Origin: Taudactylus pleione
Taxonomy: Eukaryota; Chordata; Amphibia; Anura; Myobatrachidae
NCBI GenBank assembly: GCA_031769625.1
Contig: JAUIMM010001588.1
Span: forward strand, 379,001 to 443,000
Reading direction: 5' to 3'
DNA length: 64,000 nucleotides
Under the pieces are notes generated by a model. It ran no database searches. It saw only the letters and a program-made list of their open reading frames with translations, and had not been told where the DNA came from. Made by a program: the position numbers and the translations under genes. Numbering within the stretch: the stretch's first letter is position 1; each line of letters starts with the position of its first letter. Shown here in pieces: positions 10,900-22,348 of the stretch.

Positions 10900-11760
10900 C
10901 GGCTAAATTGTTCAAAGTATAGTGACTTCGAAACACAATCACAGGAATTAATTAAACAGCTTCAGCAACAAAAAGTACAAACCACAATTCCTAGAACAGG
11001 AGAAATTGAAGACCAATAACATCCATTAAGGAAGATCTCCTATTATACAAAGAGAAACAAGAAAAAGATCCAGAAAACCTTATGTTTATTTCAAACTATT
11101 CAGCCCAGAGCTCACTACTTGAAAACAGTATCAAGAAGCAATGGCACATATTACGGGCAGATGAAGACCTTAAAAAACATCTACCTGAACGCCCAAGAAT
11201 AGTCTATAGGTGAGCCCCGACTATTAGATCATTACTAGTCAACAGCCATTTAAGAGATAGAGATACTGTACCAGAAAGACATCGACCACTATAGGCTTCT
11301 CCAGACGTGGAATATGTACAGCTTGTAAAAAAAATGAAGGGAAACAGCACACAGTTACCAAACAGATACGGTTCTTTAGCAACAACAAATAAATTATCAT
11401 CAAGGATAGGGTCAGCTGTCAAACCACAGGAGTTATATATATGCTCACGTGCCCTTGTTGCCTGCAGTATGTGGGCAAAACAAAAATGAAGTTGCACAAT
11501 ATGAATACAAGAGCACCTTTGTAACATTCAAAACAAAAAGGAAAACCATAGTGTCCCGCTACATTTCAAAGAAAAGCACAACAGCAATCCGAGGGACTTG
11601 CGGTTTTTTTGGACTTAAGAAAATCATACCACCACGGAGAAGAGGAAATTTGGATGACATTCTCAGTAAAGAAGAAACAAGAACCATATATGAAATGGGA
11701 AAACTTGCACCTAAGGGCTTGAACATAGATATGGAAATTGCACCCTTTCTAAAGTAGTAT
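10900..11760 (+). pseudogene. PLE1 reading frame remnant with GIY-YIG domain
   Basis: A broken frame readable in pieces. The best-preserved segment (about 11420-11500) reads VIYMLTCPCCLQYVGKTKMK, matching the GIY-YIG endonuclease segment of PLE2 and PLE4. Downstream, pieces correspond to the C-terminal tail. Several stops and shifts separate the pieces and the reverse transcriptase core is missing. Confidence 0.7.
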
Positions 11761-12517
11761 AACATCAACTATCTAATGATACTATTATTGAAATATACAA
11801 TGTTTTATGGCTTTTAAGAATTTATAATACACTTTACCCTCATTTTTTTGCATAAATCCCCAACCTTTTAAAGATTACTATGTGCCTTTTTTAGAGATGG
11901 AGGGAGCACTATTCTATGGTGTCTATTTGGATTGAGGTGAGATTCACCTATACCGAAGTATCACCTTATAGTAATAGATATAATTACATCATGGTGATAA
12001 ACCATGTGCTATAACAGCATTGCAATACATGTGAGAACCACTTTTTATGGTAGTTTTCACTGAACACTGCGAGCTGTATATTAACGTATGTCTGTGAATA
12101 CATATGGTCTAACATTCACGACCCCTCCATACATGATTACATCATGTTATTATAGCCTCTAAACTTTCCCTATCAGATAACCACCAGCCAAAGCTGCTTT
12201 AATATATACATACCCAACACACCACATTAGTTATTTTGTTATATCCTCTCTATAGAGATTCTTGTATTATGTCTATTGTATTGTCCACTGTTTGAAGTTG
12301 AAGTATTTACACGGATGTCTTTGGGTTATGGGCAAAAACAGAGACACATCCCAATTGCAAAATGGCGAAAACAGCATCACAATGGCACCATGAGAAGATG
12401 TTAATATACGCACACTGATGCCTGTGAAGTATGGGCAAAAACGGGGAAACATCCCAATGGCAAAATGGCAGAAACAGAAACGGCACCATAAGTAGACCCC
12501 CAGCTGGGAGACCCTGT

Positions 12518-12565
12518 ACCTGCCATCCTGAGGATTCTTACAGGTGAAACGCGTTGATTGCGGAT
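12518..12565 (+). ncRNA. Hammerhead ribozyme motif in PLE1 right arm
   Basis: CTGAGGA (12528-12534) matches the CUGANGA core and GAAAC (12546-12550) supplies the second core. They are separated by TTCTTACAGGT (weak 3-bp stem II). GAAACGCGTT contains the palindrome ACGCGT, which could act as a very short or dimeric stem III. Flanking CCTGCCATC and GATTGCGG pair over about eight positions with one mismatch (stem I). Hammerheads are known in Penelope-like elements. Activity is untested. Confidence 0.6.
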
Positions 12566-13089
12566 ACATCGATCCTGTTACGAGCCACAGAGCGCTAGGA
12601 GCGGCCATCACGGGCAGTCTGTCGGCAGACCCCCAGCATCTCAGGACTCATGTGGAGCGGACCACGGAGGAATTACACCTGAGAAGATAAGGTAAAATAC
12701 ATGTCTGGACATTGCTCTTAAACACAAAGTGCAGACTTCACCACGTTTTGATTGGAGTCACTTCTCCAAAGCTTTAGCGGCACTGACCGTGATTCAGGAC
12801 ACAGACTTTCTGTTTGGAGGTGCGAGGTAAAGCCCGACAGTGGGGACTCACGCGCGTGGTTATGCATACTGAGAAGTCTGTTTCTAATGGATCTCTTGCT
12901 CCTACAGTAGAATGGGGCTGGTGAAGTGCAGATACTAATGATGAATGTTACGGCTGATAGCGTAGAATCAATGAATGGCACACATTTCCGCTTGCACATG
13001 CAGGATCCCCCACATTAGTTGAATGGATGAGTGGATTTGCATAAAGTAGTAATCAGCCCCAAAGTAAGAAAACACTGGGAAATAACAGA

Positions 13090-13600
13090 AGTTATTTCTC
13101 TGCACAGACGCAAAGAGACAAATCCATGCTCTTTCTTCAGGCCCGTACCCCTTCCAATCAATGAGATATTGAAGACCATTGAATTAATGATGTGAATCCA
13201 GTATCCTTTCAACTTCAAACTCCGTACCCTGTTGAGTCTTAACTTGAGGTAACTTGGGAGAAGAAACTTGAAAACGGTTAAGAACCAAAGGACGTAAAAG
13301 AAGTACGTAGAGGGTATTGAATATCTTCATTTGTGGAGGAAGTTCTAATTTGTACACCACTGGATTAATTATTTTGAGGCTGCGGTAAGGACCAATGAAG
13401 TGTGGTGCAAATTTCATGCTCGGCACCCTCAACCCAATATTCCTAGAGGACAACCAAACTTTATCTCCAACTGTCAGCAGTGGAACCGCAAGGTGTTTTC
13501 TATCTGCAAATTTTTTATTAGTTTTGGAAGACTGTTTCAAAGAGTCATAAATTTTCTTCCACAGAGCTGAAAAAGACTCTACCAGACTGATTACCTCTAC
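13090..13600 (-). pseudogene. Chromovirus integrase C-terminus and chromodomain remnant
   Basis: The frame at 13540-13184 encodes an integrase C-terminal region (VGDKVWLSSRNI, FIGPYRSLKIINPVVYKLEL) leading into EFEVERILDS, the start of a chromodomain. After an in-frame TAA the domain continues as YLIDWKGYGPEERAWI. The domain is therefore recognisable but interrupted. Confidence 0.8.
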
Positions 13601-13639
13601 TGGAGGTAAATCCTGAAAATCCTGAAAATCTAGGTCTCA

Positions 13640-13946
13640 AAAAAGAGAGACCAACGAGCCTATCTGGTGTTTAAATGATGAGCAGTTTGTATGTATACCA
13701 GGTTTTTATGGTCCGTGATGATGGTGACAGGGAATCTAGCTCCTTCCAGAAGATATCGCCATTCTTCAAGTGCCAAGCGCACCGCCAGTAACTCCTGGTC
13801 CCCAATGGTATAATTCCTCTCTGCCGGGGAAAATTTTTGTGAAAAGAACCCATATGGATGGTTTTTAGCATCCTCAGCCGTTTGAGACAGCACTGCTCCC
13901 ACTCCCACTGATGATGCATCCACCTCCAGAGTGAAAGGTTTATCAA
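13640..13946 (-). pseudogene. Chromovirus RNase H remnant and integrase deletion junction
   Basis: The segment contains [24 protein letters not shown] and [13 protein letters not shown], the usual RNase H blocks. It then reads ARWSLFF and switches within a few codons to the linker before the integrase C-terminus. The zinc-binding and catalytic parts of integrase are therefore deleted near 13620-13640. Confidence 0.8.
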
Positions 13947-14099
13947 GTTGAGGTTAGTGAAGAATTGGAGCGGTACAGAAAGCTGTTTTTAAGTTTTGGA
14001 ACGCTTGAACTGCTGAGGGAGTCCAACGGCAAGGATTTGCTCCTTTCTTTGTGAGTGCTGTAATGGGCGCAACCAGCAAAGAGAAATTAGAGATGAATC

Positions 14100-14967
14100 T
14101 TCTGTAATAATTAGAAACCCTAAAAATCATTGGGTGGCCTTCAAGGAGTTAGGTTGAGGCCAATCTTGGATAGCCCTCAGCTTGTCCGGATCCATCTCCA
14201 AGGATTTTCCAGAGATTATATGTCTAAGGAATGGCACAGAAGATTGCTCAAACAGACACTTGGAAAATTTTCCATATAGACAATAGTTTAGACGGGATAG
14301 CACCTCTCATACATGACACCGATGTGATCGTAAATCTCTCAAAAAAATCAAAATGTTGTCTAGGTAGACCACAACAAACTTATAAAGAACATCTCTGAAA
14401 ATTTAGTTCACATAACTTTGAAAAACTGCAGGAGTGTTATTCAGCCCAAAGAGCATCACCAAGTCCTCGAAGTGGGCATCTTGAGTATTAAATGCGGTTT
14501 TCCACTCATCCCCAGCCTTGATACGGATTAAATTGTACGCTCCACGGAGATCCAGCTTAGTGAAGATGTGAGCCCCACGGACCTTGTCAAAGAGTTCTGA
14601 GATGAGGGGAAGAGGATACCGGTTCTTGACAGTGATTTGATTAAGACCTCAATAATCTATGCAGGGCCTGAGACTCTATCCTTTTTTTGTACAAAGAAAA
14701 ATCCAGCCCCAGCAGGTGAAGAGGATGGTCTGATGAATCCTTTGCCAAATACTCTTTAATATATTCAGACATTGCCGCAGTCTCCTGAATGGAGAGAGGG
14801 TAGACTCGACCACGAGGTGGCAGTTTCCCAGGAATAAGTTCTATGCAGCAGTCTCCAGGCCGATGAGGAGGTAATTTGTCTGCAGCCTGTTCGCAAAAGA
14901 CATCAGCGAAGTCCTGGTAAGGCTCAGATAGGCAGCGAGCCAAAGAAATTTCCAATTGATCTGGCAC
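14100..14967 (-). pseudogene. Chromovirus reverse transcriptase remnant
   Basis: The N-terminal part (14967 down) has [18 protein letters not shown] and [11 protein letters not shown] frameshift near 14730 moves the following [16 protein letters not shown] segment to another frame. The active-site strand near 14350 reads VVYLDNILIF, so the YLDD box has an Asn in place of the second Asp. Frames are interrupted throughout. Confidence 0.8.
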
Positions 14968-15018
14968 AGGAATTTTGGAAGAAACTTACTAGTTCCGTAC
15001 AGGAAGTATAAGTAACAA

Positions 15019-15360
15019 TCATCGGTGAAGGCAATTCGGTCCCCAGGCAAGAATTTCCATATTAGACCAATTTAATGTGGGATTGTGTTGTTTCAGCCAA
15101 GGTAAACCTAGCACTAGTCCATAGGAGGACCAAGGTAGGACTAGAAACTCCAACATTTCCTGATGGAGACATCCAACACTGAGGGAAACTGGAGCAGTAA
15201 CAGAAGAAATGGACTCCCCTAGAATGATGTTGCCGTCTATCCCCGAAAGGATCAATTTGTTGGGTAGAGGAGTGATTGGAATGCCTAACAGTTGTACCAA
15301 GGACTCAGAAATAAAATTTCCCATGGCAGCAGAATCCACCAGGGCTTTAAGATTTCTTGT
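15019..15360 (-). pseudogene. Chromovirus aspartic protease region
   Basis: The retropepsin-like segment begins ALVDSAAMGNFI, where DSA replaces the usual DSG, and continues with SVTAPVSLSVG, EFLVLPW and LVLGLPWLKQHNP. The frame is open for 106 codons, making it the least damaged part of the element. Confidence 0.75.
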
Positions 15361-15439
15361 CCTGGACTTGTGGGAAAGAGATACTCATAAAAGACTATCC
15401 ATGAACTGGGAGGTTTTGATTACCACACCTAACTGAACG

Positions 15440-16336
15440 CTCCCGACTTCAGTTAAGGTCTTGCGTTTCCCGCAAGGAGAGGACAATTCTTGAGCATGTG
15501 TTCTGGAGCAGCACAATATAGGCAAAGCTTGTTCTGAAAGCGATGATTCCTTTCAGCTGAGATTTATTGACTTGCATGGGCTCCTCTTTGTTGGCAACAG
15601 GAGAAGAACGGACACTCGGAAATAGGCGATCCTGGAAGTGATCTCCTCATCCTCTACTCACCCAATGTTCTCTATAGCATAGGTCAATCTTAATACAAAG
15701 GGATATTAAGTTGGTGAAGGACTCAGGTAGGTCTCGAGAAGCTAGTTCATCCTTTAATTTCTCCAAGAGCCCATGGAGGAAAGCTGCCTTGAGAGCTTCC
15801 TGGTTCCATTTTAAATCTGAGGTGATGGTTTGAAATTGGACTACATATTGTCCTATGGTGCGAGTGCCCTGACAGACACGAAGGAGATCAGAAGAGGCTG
15901 AGGCGGAACAGCCTGGTTCATCAAATATCTTTTTAAAAGAAGAAATAAAACTTTCATAATTAGCCACCAGAGGGTCGGCTTGCTCCCATAGCGGGGAGAC
16001 CCAGTCCAATGCTGTTCCTGTCAACAAGGAGATGACATTCGCAACTTTAGACCTGGAGGTAGGGAAGTTCTGGGGCAGACACTCAAATTGTATCTCGCAT
16101 TGGTTGATGAACCCTCGGCACCATCGTGGGTTACCATCAAAGCGTTATGAAGTTGCCAACTGTAGACGAGATTTCTGAGGTACAGCCACCTGAGGCAGAA
16201 CCGGAGGAACTAAAGGAGCTGGATCTGAAGGAGGAGGGAGTATTGAGACCAAAGTAGATTGTATAGACAATAATTGTCCTGAGAGCTATTGTAAATACTG
16301 AGCTACTTGCTGCTGAGCTGCCTCCTGATTGTCCAT
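15440..16336 (-). pseudogene. Chromovirus gag-like region
   Basis: The likely start is ATG at 16336 (MDNQEAAQQQVAQYLQ), followed almost at once by a stop. Further on LTGTALDWVSPLWEQADPLV and CQGTRTIGQYVVQFQTI are typical of Ty3/Gypsy capsid proteins (16027-15647). Near 15500 a knuckle CLYCAAPEHMLKNC fits CX2CX4HX4C. Several frame breaks are present. Confidence 0.75.
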
Positions 16337-16779
16337 ACGAGAGGCGAGGTCTCTGTTAGCGCCCCTGTCCCCTGTGATCCTGAGGCTTCCATTGGGCCTG
16401 AACAAACTGTCACGCTTGCCACTGAGGGGTTGGAAGCTGAGGTCCGAGTTTGGGGAAGAAATCGGAGGCAAGGGGCCTGAATGTACAATCTCCTCATCCA
16501 CAGGGCTTGGACGTTAGCGAGACCCTATCAATGGTGCGGAGTCTAACCCGCTGGGAGGTGTTCACCAGTGACCCCTACCAATCGGGATATGGGTTTTAGC
16601 TGCACCCAGCAGGCAGGTCGCGGTCCTTTGATATGGTATCCAAACCCTGTGGGAATAGAGAAACACGCAGACGGTGGCCCGAGGAATATGCCTCCCAAGG
16701 AGGCACCACTACACCAAGGAGGCACCACTACACTAGAAGTTGGTACTTGAGGTATCCACAGGTAGAAGTATGGAGGCGC

Positions 16780-17140
16780 ACTATTGCGCTGAAGGATGAC
16801 TCCTTAGTATTGGGCACAGGCAGAGGTGATATGACGCACTGTTGCTCCGGAAGGAGATGTTAATTTGTACACAGGCTGAGGTACACTGTTGCACGGTAGC
16901 GCAGAGTTTGCACACAGGCTTGAGATGTTGTAACGCACTGCTGCACTGAAGATAGCATTGAGTTGGCTCACTGGCAGAGATGGTAATTCTGAGTTGCACA
17001 CAGGCTGAGAAGGAATAACGCACTGTTGCACTGAAGATAGCACAGAGTTGGCTCACTGGCAGAGATGGTAATTCTGAGTTGCACACAGACTGAGATGGAA
17101 TAATACACTGTTGCACTGAAGATAGCACAGGGTAGCACTC
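16780..17140. repeat. Degenerate 85-bp tandem repeat in chromovirus leader
   Basis: The words GTTGGCTCACTGGCAGAGAT and CACTGTTGCACTGAAGATAG recur. The best-matched copies start at 16962 and 17047 (85-bp spacing), with weaker copies on either side. The minus-strand frames over it reflect the repeat. Confidence 0.75.
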
Positions 17141-17340
17141 ACACATGAGAAGGACTGTCATGGTGGAGCCCATGATAGAAACCACGATCCCCAAGACATA
17201 GGGCCGACCATGGCAGTCCGCAAGCGCCTAAGGCAGAATACTCAGCGCATCACCTGCTGCTGCACCAGATGTCTGACCGCACGAGAAGTCAGGGGATGCC
17301 GGTGCGGAGGTAAGAGACAGCCGATCCTAGTCTGAACCCT

Positions 17341-18816
17341 GACAATTATTCTGGAAGATAAAGAAAAGAGATCTTCCTGTATGGTCTAAATCTTCCTATA
17401 TATTGGATGGTTAATCATCCATAAAATGGGCTACATTAGTCCACTGTATATTGTGGGTACAATGCAGCTAGCAAATAGCTGATCAATGTTCCCACTAGTG
17501 TTGTGAGTACAATCAAACTTTTAGATAACTAATCAGTGCCACTTGGGCAAAAATATTATTTTAATATTTATCCTCAGGACAGTTTCTATAAATAATATTA
17601 TTATCTGTCCTTGAGAAAAAGGCACATACACCAAAATTAATTATGTATAATATTTAGTAATATACCCAGAGGCTGCAAAAGAACAATCGCTTTAAATGTG
17701 CCTATACTGTATATAAAATCTAAATTTATCTTCCAGAATAATTTTATGCAATTACACCTGATAATGTTTAGGAAGAATGTTAGTAAAAGTTAAATTTTAA
17801 AATAATTCTAATCCTCAAAAAGAGGTATTACTTTTTTGTCTCTCTGCATCTGTGCAGAGTGATGACTTCTGTTAATTTAGTATTTAAACCTTGGGGAGCA
17901 CCACCAATGACGATAACCTTAGGGAACACACCCATGGGTGCTGAGAGCCGTGCCGAGCCCTGGGGGCGTGGCCTAGTCACGGGAGGAGTGGCCATGCCCC
18001 GTTAGGATAAGAAGTGGTGCTGCGTGGTTGGGAGGGGCTGCTGTGAGCCCCTCTACCTGGTTCAAAGCCAGGGGGGCACAGGTGCGCAGTCATTGTGATC
18101 ACTCACCCCCACAGGCATAGGAGGTGGGCATGCGTGGTGGGCCACAGGCATAGGAGACTGCTCCGCAGCCATGAGCAGTCTCCCACTACAGCCCAGCACA
18201 CAGCAAAGAGGGAAGGGGGGCGGGGTCAGTCCCGGGCCCCTCCAGCAAGCCCGGGTAATTAGTACCCGCTCCCCCCCCCGTCAGCGCCCCTGACACACCA
18301 ATATATTATTTGTACATTGTTGGTGATTGGTTATGTCAAACATGATATCTTAAAAAATCTAGTGCAGTTTCAAAACTCAACTGCTTGTAAAAAAATGGGA
18401 AATGCAAGATAGTGATCCATAAAGTTAGGTACATCCCAGCAAAAAGTATCTGGCTCTAGACAGAGCTTCATCCAGTATATAAATATGTCCTCTTCCACAA
18501 AGTATTTTAGAATTCCAGAGCCACCGAGATATCCAATGGGGCCCAATGAAAACTTGGGGGAAGGGCCAATTTTGGGGGCATCACTAAGCCCCACTCTGCA
18601 TATTTACCATTGAAGAAGGGGGGATGTTGACTGATTCGGGCCCATGCCAGACCCCTCAGACATGCTGGGTAATCTGTACCTGTTCCACCGCCCTCTCACT
18701 GCCCCTGAACAATTATTGGCAATGCAGTTGCATAGGAGTATACAAAGTCCAAAGAATGCATTTGACATGAATGAGCCTATCTTGATTATTTAATGTTTCT
18801 CCTTCGTTTCTTTCAG
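17341..18816. other. Intron B-C, last part: dispersed repeats, no gene
   Basis: 17930-18300 is a GC-rich dispersed repeat with CCCGGGTAATTAGTACCCGC near its end; a related block lies at 18600-18710 and an inverted relative near 3905-4000. The rest is AT-rich, unrecognised sequence. Confidence 0.55.
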
Positions 18817-19002
18817 AACTAAAAGAAAGGATAAAATGTGACAACCCCCCACAAGTGGATAATGGGGAAACAGTTATGACTCTAGAGGTTTATCACAGTG
18901 GTGATACTGTTCATTACAAGTGTGCTGAAGGATATGAAATACAGGGATCAAAAACAATCATCTGCAAAAAGGGCAAATGGACAGAAGCTCCTAAATGCAA
19001 TG
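18817..19002 (+). CDS. Factor H-like gene, SCR exon C
   Basis: A 186-bp exon with a strong acceptor (CGTTTCTTTCAG) and donor (AATG|GTAAGT), both phase 1. The SCR has four cysteines: IKCDNPP, VHYKC, IICKKG and APKC, with Trp in GKWTEAP. SGDTVHYKCAEGYEIQGS is a textbook sushi core. It is the best consensus match of the seven modules and is flanked by introns of 12.8 and 15.6 kb. Confidence 0.95.
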
Positions 19003-19131
19003 GTAAGTAATCTGTAGGTCTTTATGGCTAAATCAGCATTATGTTACAAAATTCATGCACAAAATAAATAATCAGAACTGATTTTGATGAATCTTTCACC
19101 TACAGCAAACCCTGTTCCTTTAGAATGCTAT

Positions 19132-19851
19132 GGGCCCGATTCAGATTTGGGAACAGAGTAAGAAAAAGCAAGTAACTCTGCATCTTGGTAAACCCATGTC
19201 ACACTGGGGATCCGGATGAAAAGTCGACAGAGTTAAAACGTCAACAGGTTCAAATGATCAACACAAAAATTGTCGGCGTGTGTTCTTTTATGCTTTTTTT
19301 TCAACATTTTTAAGGTTAGGGTAAGAGGTTAGGGTTAGGCACTTGGGGGAGGGTTAGGGTTAGGCTACCGGAAGGGACAGTTAGGGTTAGGCACTAGGGG
19401 GAGGGATAAGGTTAAAATACAAAAAAATGCATCAACCATTTTTGTGTTGACCATATGTGTGTCGACTACATGAACCTGTCGACCTTTTAATCCTGTTGAC
19501 CTTTTGTCAGTCAGTCTTTTGACCATGTTGACTTAAAGGCATGTTGACCAACTGGTGTCTACCTATTGACTGTTGCCCTTCTTACTGTTGATCCTTTTTA
19601 CTACAGGTGGGGCAGATTTAAAATGTACAGACTGCAGAGAGATTTAGGTTTGGGAGGGTTGTGTCCAAACTGAAATCTAAATTGCAGTGTAAAAATAAAG
19701 CTGTCCAGCATTTGTGGGCTACATGTAAAGGTAGCCAGTATGTACCCCACATGGAAAATATAAGTATATATTTGCACCCTTGCAACATGTTTTGTCCATT
19801 TACACAATTACTGTACTTGCTATATCTTATTCCCAAATCTGAATCAGGCCC
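19132..19851. mobile_element. Nonautonomous element with GGGCCCGATTCAGATTTGGG ends and TTAGGG-like core
   Basis: GGGCCCGATTCAGATTTGGG (19132 on) is mirrored by CCCAAATCTGAATCAGGCCC (ending 19851). The interior contains repeated GTCGAC/GTTGACC words and a GGTTAGGGTTAGGC minisatellite (19310-19410). About 720 bp without coding capacity. Minus- and plus-strand frames at 19600-19900 fall inside it. Confidence 0.8.
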
Positions 19852-20028
19852 TATATGTGTTTGTCGGTACTTGGTTAAGTACTTAAAACCAAAGTTGTGA
19901 TAATTTATTAATCACAGTTTCACAGAGTATATGAGACTGGAACATACAAGTGATTCACTTCCAAGTACCACTACAAGGTACCAGAGGACATATACAGCAC
20001 GCAGTACCAGGGTCTTTTAGCAGGCACA

Positions 20029-20711
20029 GGGCCTGATTCACTACCGATCACAACTGCGATTGTGCACGCAATTCCCTGATTGTTGCATTCTGTGCATGCA
20101 TCGCAGTGCGCGTGCGCGAAGACTCCACTGTGATCGGGAATGCGATCACAGAGGCTATGCAGACCCATCGCAGAGTGATTGACAGGAAGTACCGTTTGGG
20201 GGTTGGTGAGGGGGGGTAGGCGAAACGCAGCCGTGCCAGTGTGTTTGAACGCCGTTACTGGGACGTGCATAAATTAGCCATACGCAGCTTGGGCTTTCAC
20301 TGCGTGCAATGATATTAGCAATTTCTGAGTAAGGTCAGACCCTACTCAATGTTACCGATGGTTTTGCTGACTTGCAAAGGATTACAGATGTGTGCAAGGG
20401 CGTAACTAGGTGTTTGAAGGCCCCATAGCAAAAGTTTGTAAATGCCCCTATGTACTATCCAATGGTGAAAAATGTATACACCACATATACCTCTGACAAG
20501 GAAGATGGGGCCCCTCAGCTCTGGGCCCCATAGCAGCTGCACCCCTTGCACCTATGGTAGTTACGCCCATGGATGTATGTAAGGTAAAGTGGGCATCCTT
20601 ATTTTAGGCTGCGATGGTATTGCGATTGCAGTCATTAGCATATCTTCATAGTGAAACTGCGTGCGTAATCGCTACTGCAAACGCAATAGCGATCCTTACT
20701 GAAGCAGGCCT
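20029..20711. mobile_element. Nonautonomous element with GGGCCTGATTCAC ends, with nested MITE
   Basis: GGGCCTGATTCACTACCGAT near 20029 pairs imperfectly with GCGATCCTTACTGAAGCAGG ending near 20711. GCGATTG/CAATCGC words recur inside. A smaller MITE at 20399-20570 (GGGCGTAACTA / TAGTTACGCCC) is nested in it. Confidence 0.65.
20399..20570. mobile_element. Short MITE nested in 20029-20711
   Basis: GGGCGTAACTAGGTGT is mirrored by CCTATGGTAGTTACGCCC. The 172-bp interior holds GGCCCCATAGCA and its partner GGGCCCCATAGCAG. Noncoding. Confidence 0.75.
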
Positions 20712-20739
20712 ACAGTTCAGTAATTAAATACAGAAATGC

Positions 20740-21119
20740 CAAGGCCACACCAGGAGTAATACAGCAGTATGAGTTGCATGCAGGAGAGTAGCGAGGGTGG
20801 TTGCATTGGTGCTCCTGCTCAAGGCACCTTCTCCATCCAGGGCGCCGGAGATCAGCCATCAGATGGGTGGTGGATCACCTGCTGCTGAGCGGAGCCTGAA
20901 GCACATAAAAGATTAGTAACTCCAGACAGGAAGCATGGTGTGGGCAGAGTGGCGCTTGTGGCTCTGCCCACACCATGCCCCTAGTATGGAGGAGCTGATC
21001 TCTTTATGTGCTTCAGGCTCTGCTTAGTAGCGGGTGATCCGCCCCGTCTGATGGCTGTTCCCAGATGCCGTGCAACAGTGAGAGGTGGGAGGGGATTTGA
21101 GTAAGGTGGGCTACTGTGT
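20740..21119. other. Inverted-repeat spacer
   Basis: GATCAGCCATCAGATGG...GCACATAAA (20850-20905) is echoed in reverse by TTTATGTGCTTCAGGCTCTG...GTCTGATGGCTG (21002-21060). This is a foldback structure of unknown family with no gene. Confidence 0.6.
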
Positions 21120-21660
21120 GTGAAGGGAGGCGCCGGAAGCAATGTTAAGGGGAAGAGCTGTATGTGTATGAGTGTGTGAGGAGGGGAGATCTCTGTGAGT
21201 GGGGGATCTCTGTGTGTGTGAAAGGGGGGGCCTGAATGAGGGGGGAGAGAGGTGTGTGGAGTGATCTCAGTGAGTGGGGAAAGTTGTGTGTTAGTGGGGT
21301 TGGCTGAGTGAGTGGGGAAAGCTGTGTGAAGGGAGGAGAGCTTAGGGAGGGGGAGAGCTGTAGGTGTGTTCCGAGTGAGGGGGAGATGATCTGAGTGAGG
21401 GGGAGCAGTGTGTGTGAGGGGAGGGTGACTGAGGGGGGGAGGGCTGTGTAAGGGGAGGTGAGCTGACTGAGGGGGAGAGCTGTGGAGGGGTGTCTGAATG
21501 AGGGAGGAGCGTTGTGCGTGTGTTTGAGGGGAGGAGAGCTGAGTAAGGGGGAAGAGCTGTGAGTGTGGGGGGATATGTGTGAGCAGGGGAGAGCTTTGTG
21601 AGGGGGTGCATGCTGGACATTGCCCCTACCTGGCTCACTTGGGGGGGGGGGCACGGTAGA
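21120..21660. repeat. Purine/G-rich degenerate minisatellite
   Basis: About 540 bp of GTGTGTGAGGGGAGG, GAGGGGGAGAGCTG and GTGAGTGGGG words, strongly G-rich on the + strand. It creates long artefactual minus-strand frames rich in Pro, Ser, His and Thr. It has G-quadruplex and triplex potential. Confidence 0.85.
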
Positions 21661-22348
21661 GCACACATGCTCCGGGCACAATGGCCACACGCTACACCCC
21701 TGGTTGCATGCAGGATGTAATTCCCAAAGGAAACCATGAACACAGTTCAGGAGTAGTGTCTGATCCAAACTGTGCCATTATGCCGCTCATTTGCCAAATA
21801 TACACTAGTAAGGACTTTGACAGTCTCCAAAACAGGATACAAAGGCATCTCCGCTCCCAGTTACCAGGAGAGTACACCACAATCACTGAGATCCCCACCG
21901 GGAGGGTGAAACCCCACAGAATTTTTATTGATATAACCTATTGGTGGAACCTGGGTGGTTTGCAATAGGTCAAATTAGGAAACAAAGAGAAAAAGACTCT
22001 TTTTAAGGGCACTTAATGAATAATAAAACTTAACGTTTATTGGTAATATTTAAGATATGCAAAATTAAAATATTGACACCTAACAGAGTAAATCACACAA
22101 ACCAAACAGCAAAATTACCACATATCAAGAGTAGTATGGAATGATGGTAAGCATTTGTGCTAGAAATTGCATGTAAACATGAAAATTAGTAATTGGTCAC
22201 TCATAGACAAACCAGAAAATATTTCCAAATCTGTGGTGAATTAACACCAAAATCATGTATGTTATGGTGACATCAATTAGTTGTAATAATCCAGAGAATA
22301 GAATTCAAAGGTATAATACCTGGGTGAAAATCTGTTATAATCCAGATA

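Larger units (their letters stand above)
9485..12826 (+). mobile_element. Penelope-like element PLE1 with inverted pseudo-LTRs
   Basis: The outer sequences are long inverted repeats: CTCCAAACAGAAAGTCTGTG near 9490 mirrors CACAGACTTTCTGTTTGGAG near 12800, and the symmetry continues inward to about 10470 and 12140. The central body (about 10900-11760, + strand) is a 5'-truncated, frame-broken PLE reading frame with a GIY-YIG-type segment. Inverted pseudo-LTR arrangements are known for Penelope-like elements. The left arm is interrupted by a MITE at 9751-10070. Each arm carries a hammerhead-like motif. Confidence 0.8.
13090..17340 (-). mobile_element. Ty3/Gypsy chromovirus-type retrotransposon, defective
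   Basis: Read on the minus strand from high to low coordinates, the order is repeat-rich leader (17190-16520), gag, zinc knuckle, protease, reverse transcriptase, RNase H, integrase C-terminus and chromodomain. This order and the C-terminal chromodomain identify a vertebrate chromovirus (Sushi-like). Frameshifts, stops and loss of the integrase core make it non-autonomous. Intact LTR pairs were not delimited. Confidence 0.85.

Noticed and set aside
21145..21768. 207-codon minus-strand frame, the longest uninterrupted non-transposon frame
   Set aside because: Entirely within a G/purine-rich minisatellite, giving Pro/Ser/Thr/His-rich low-complexity translation on more than one frame.
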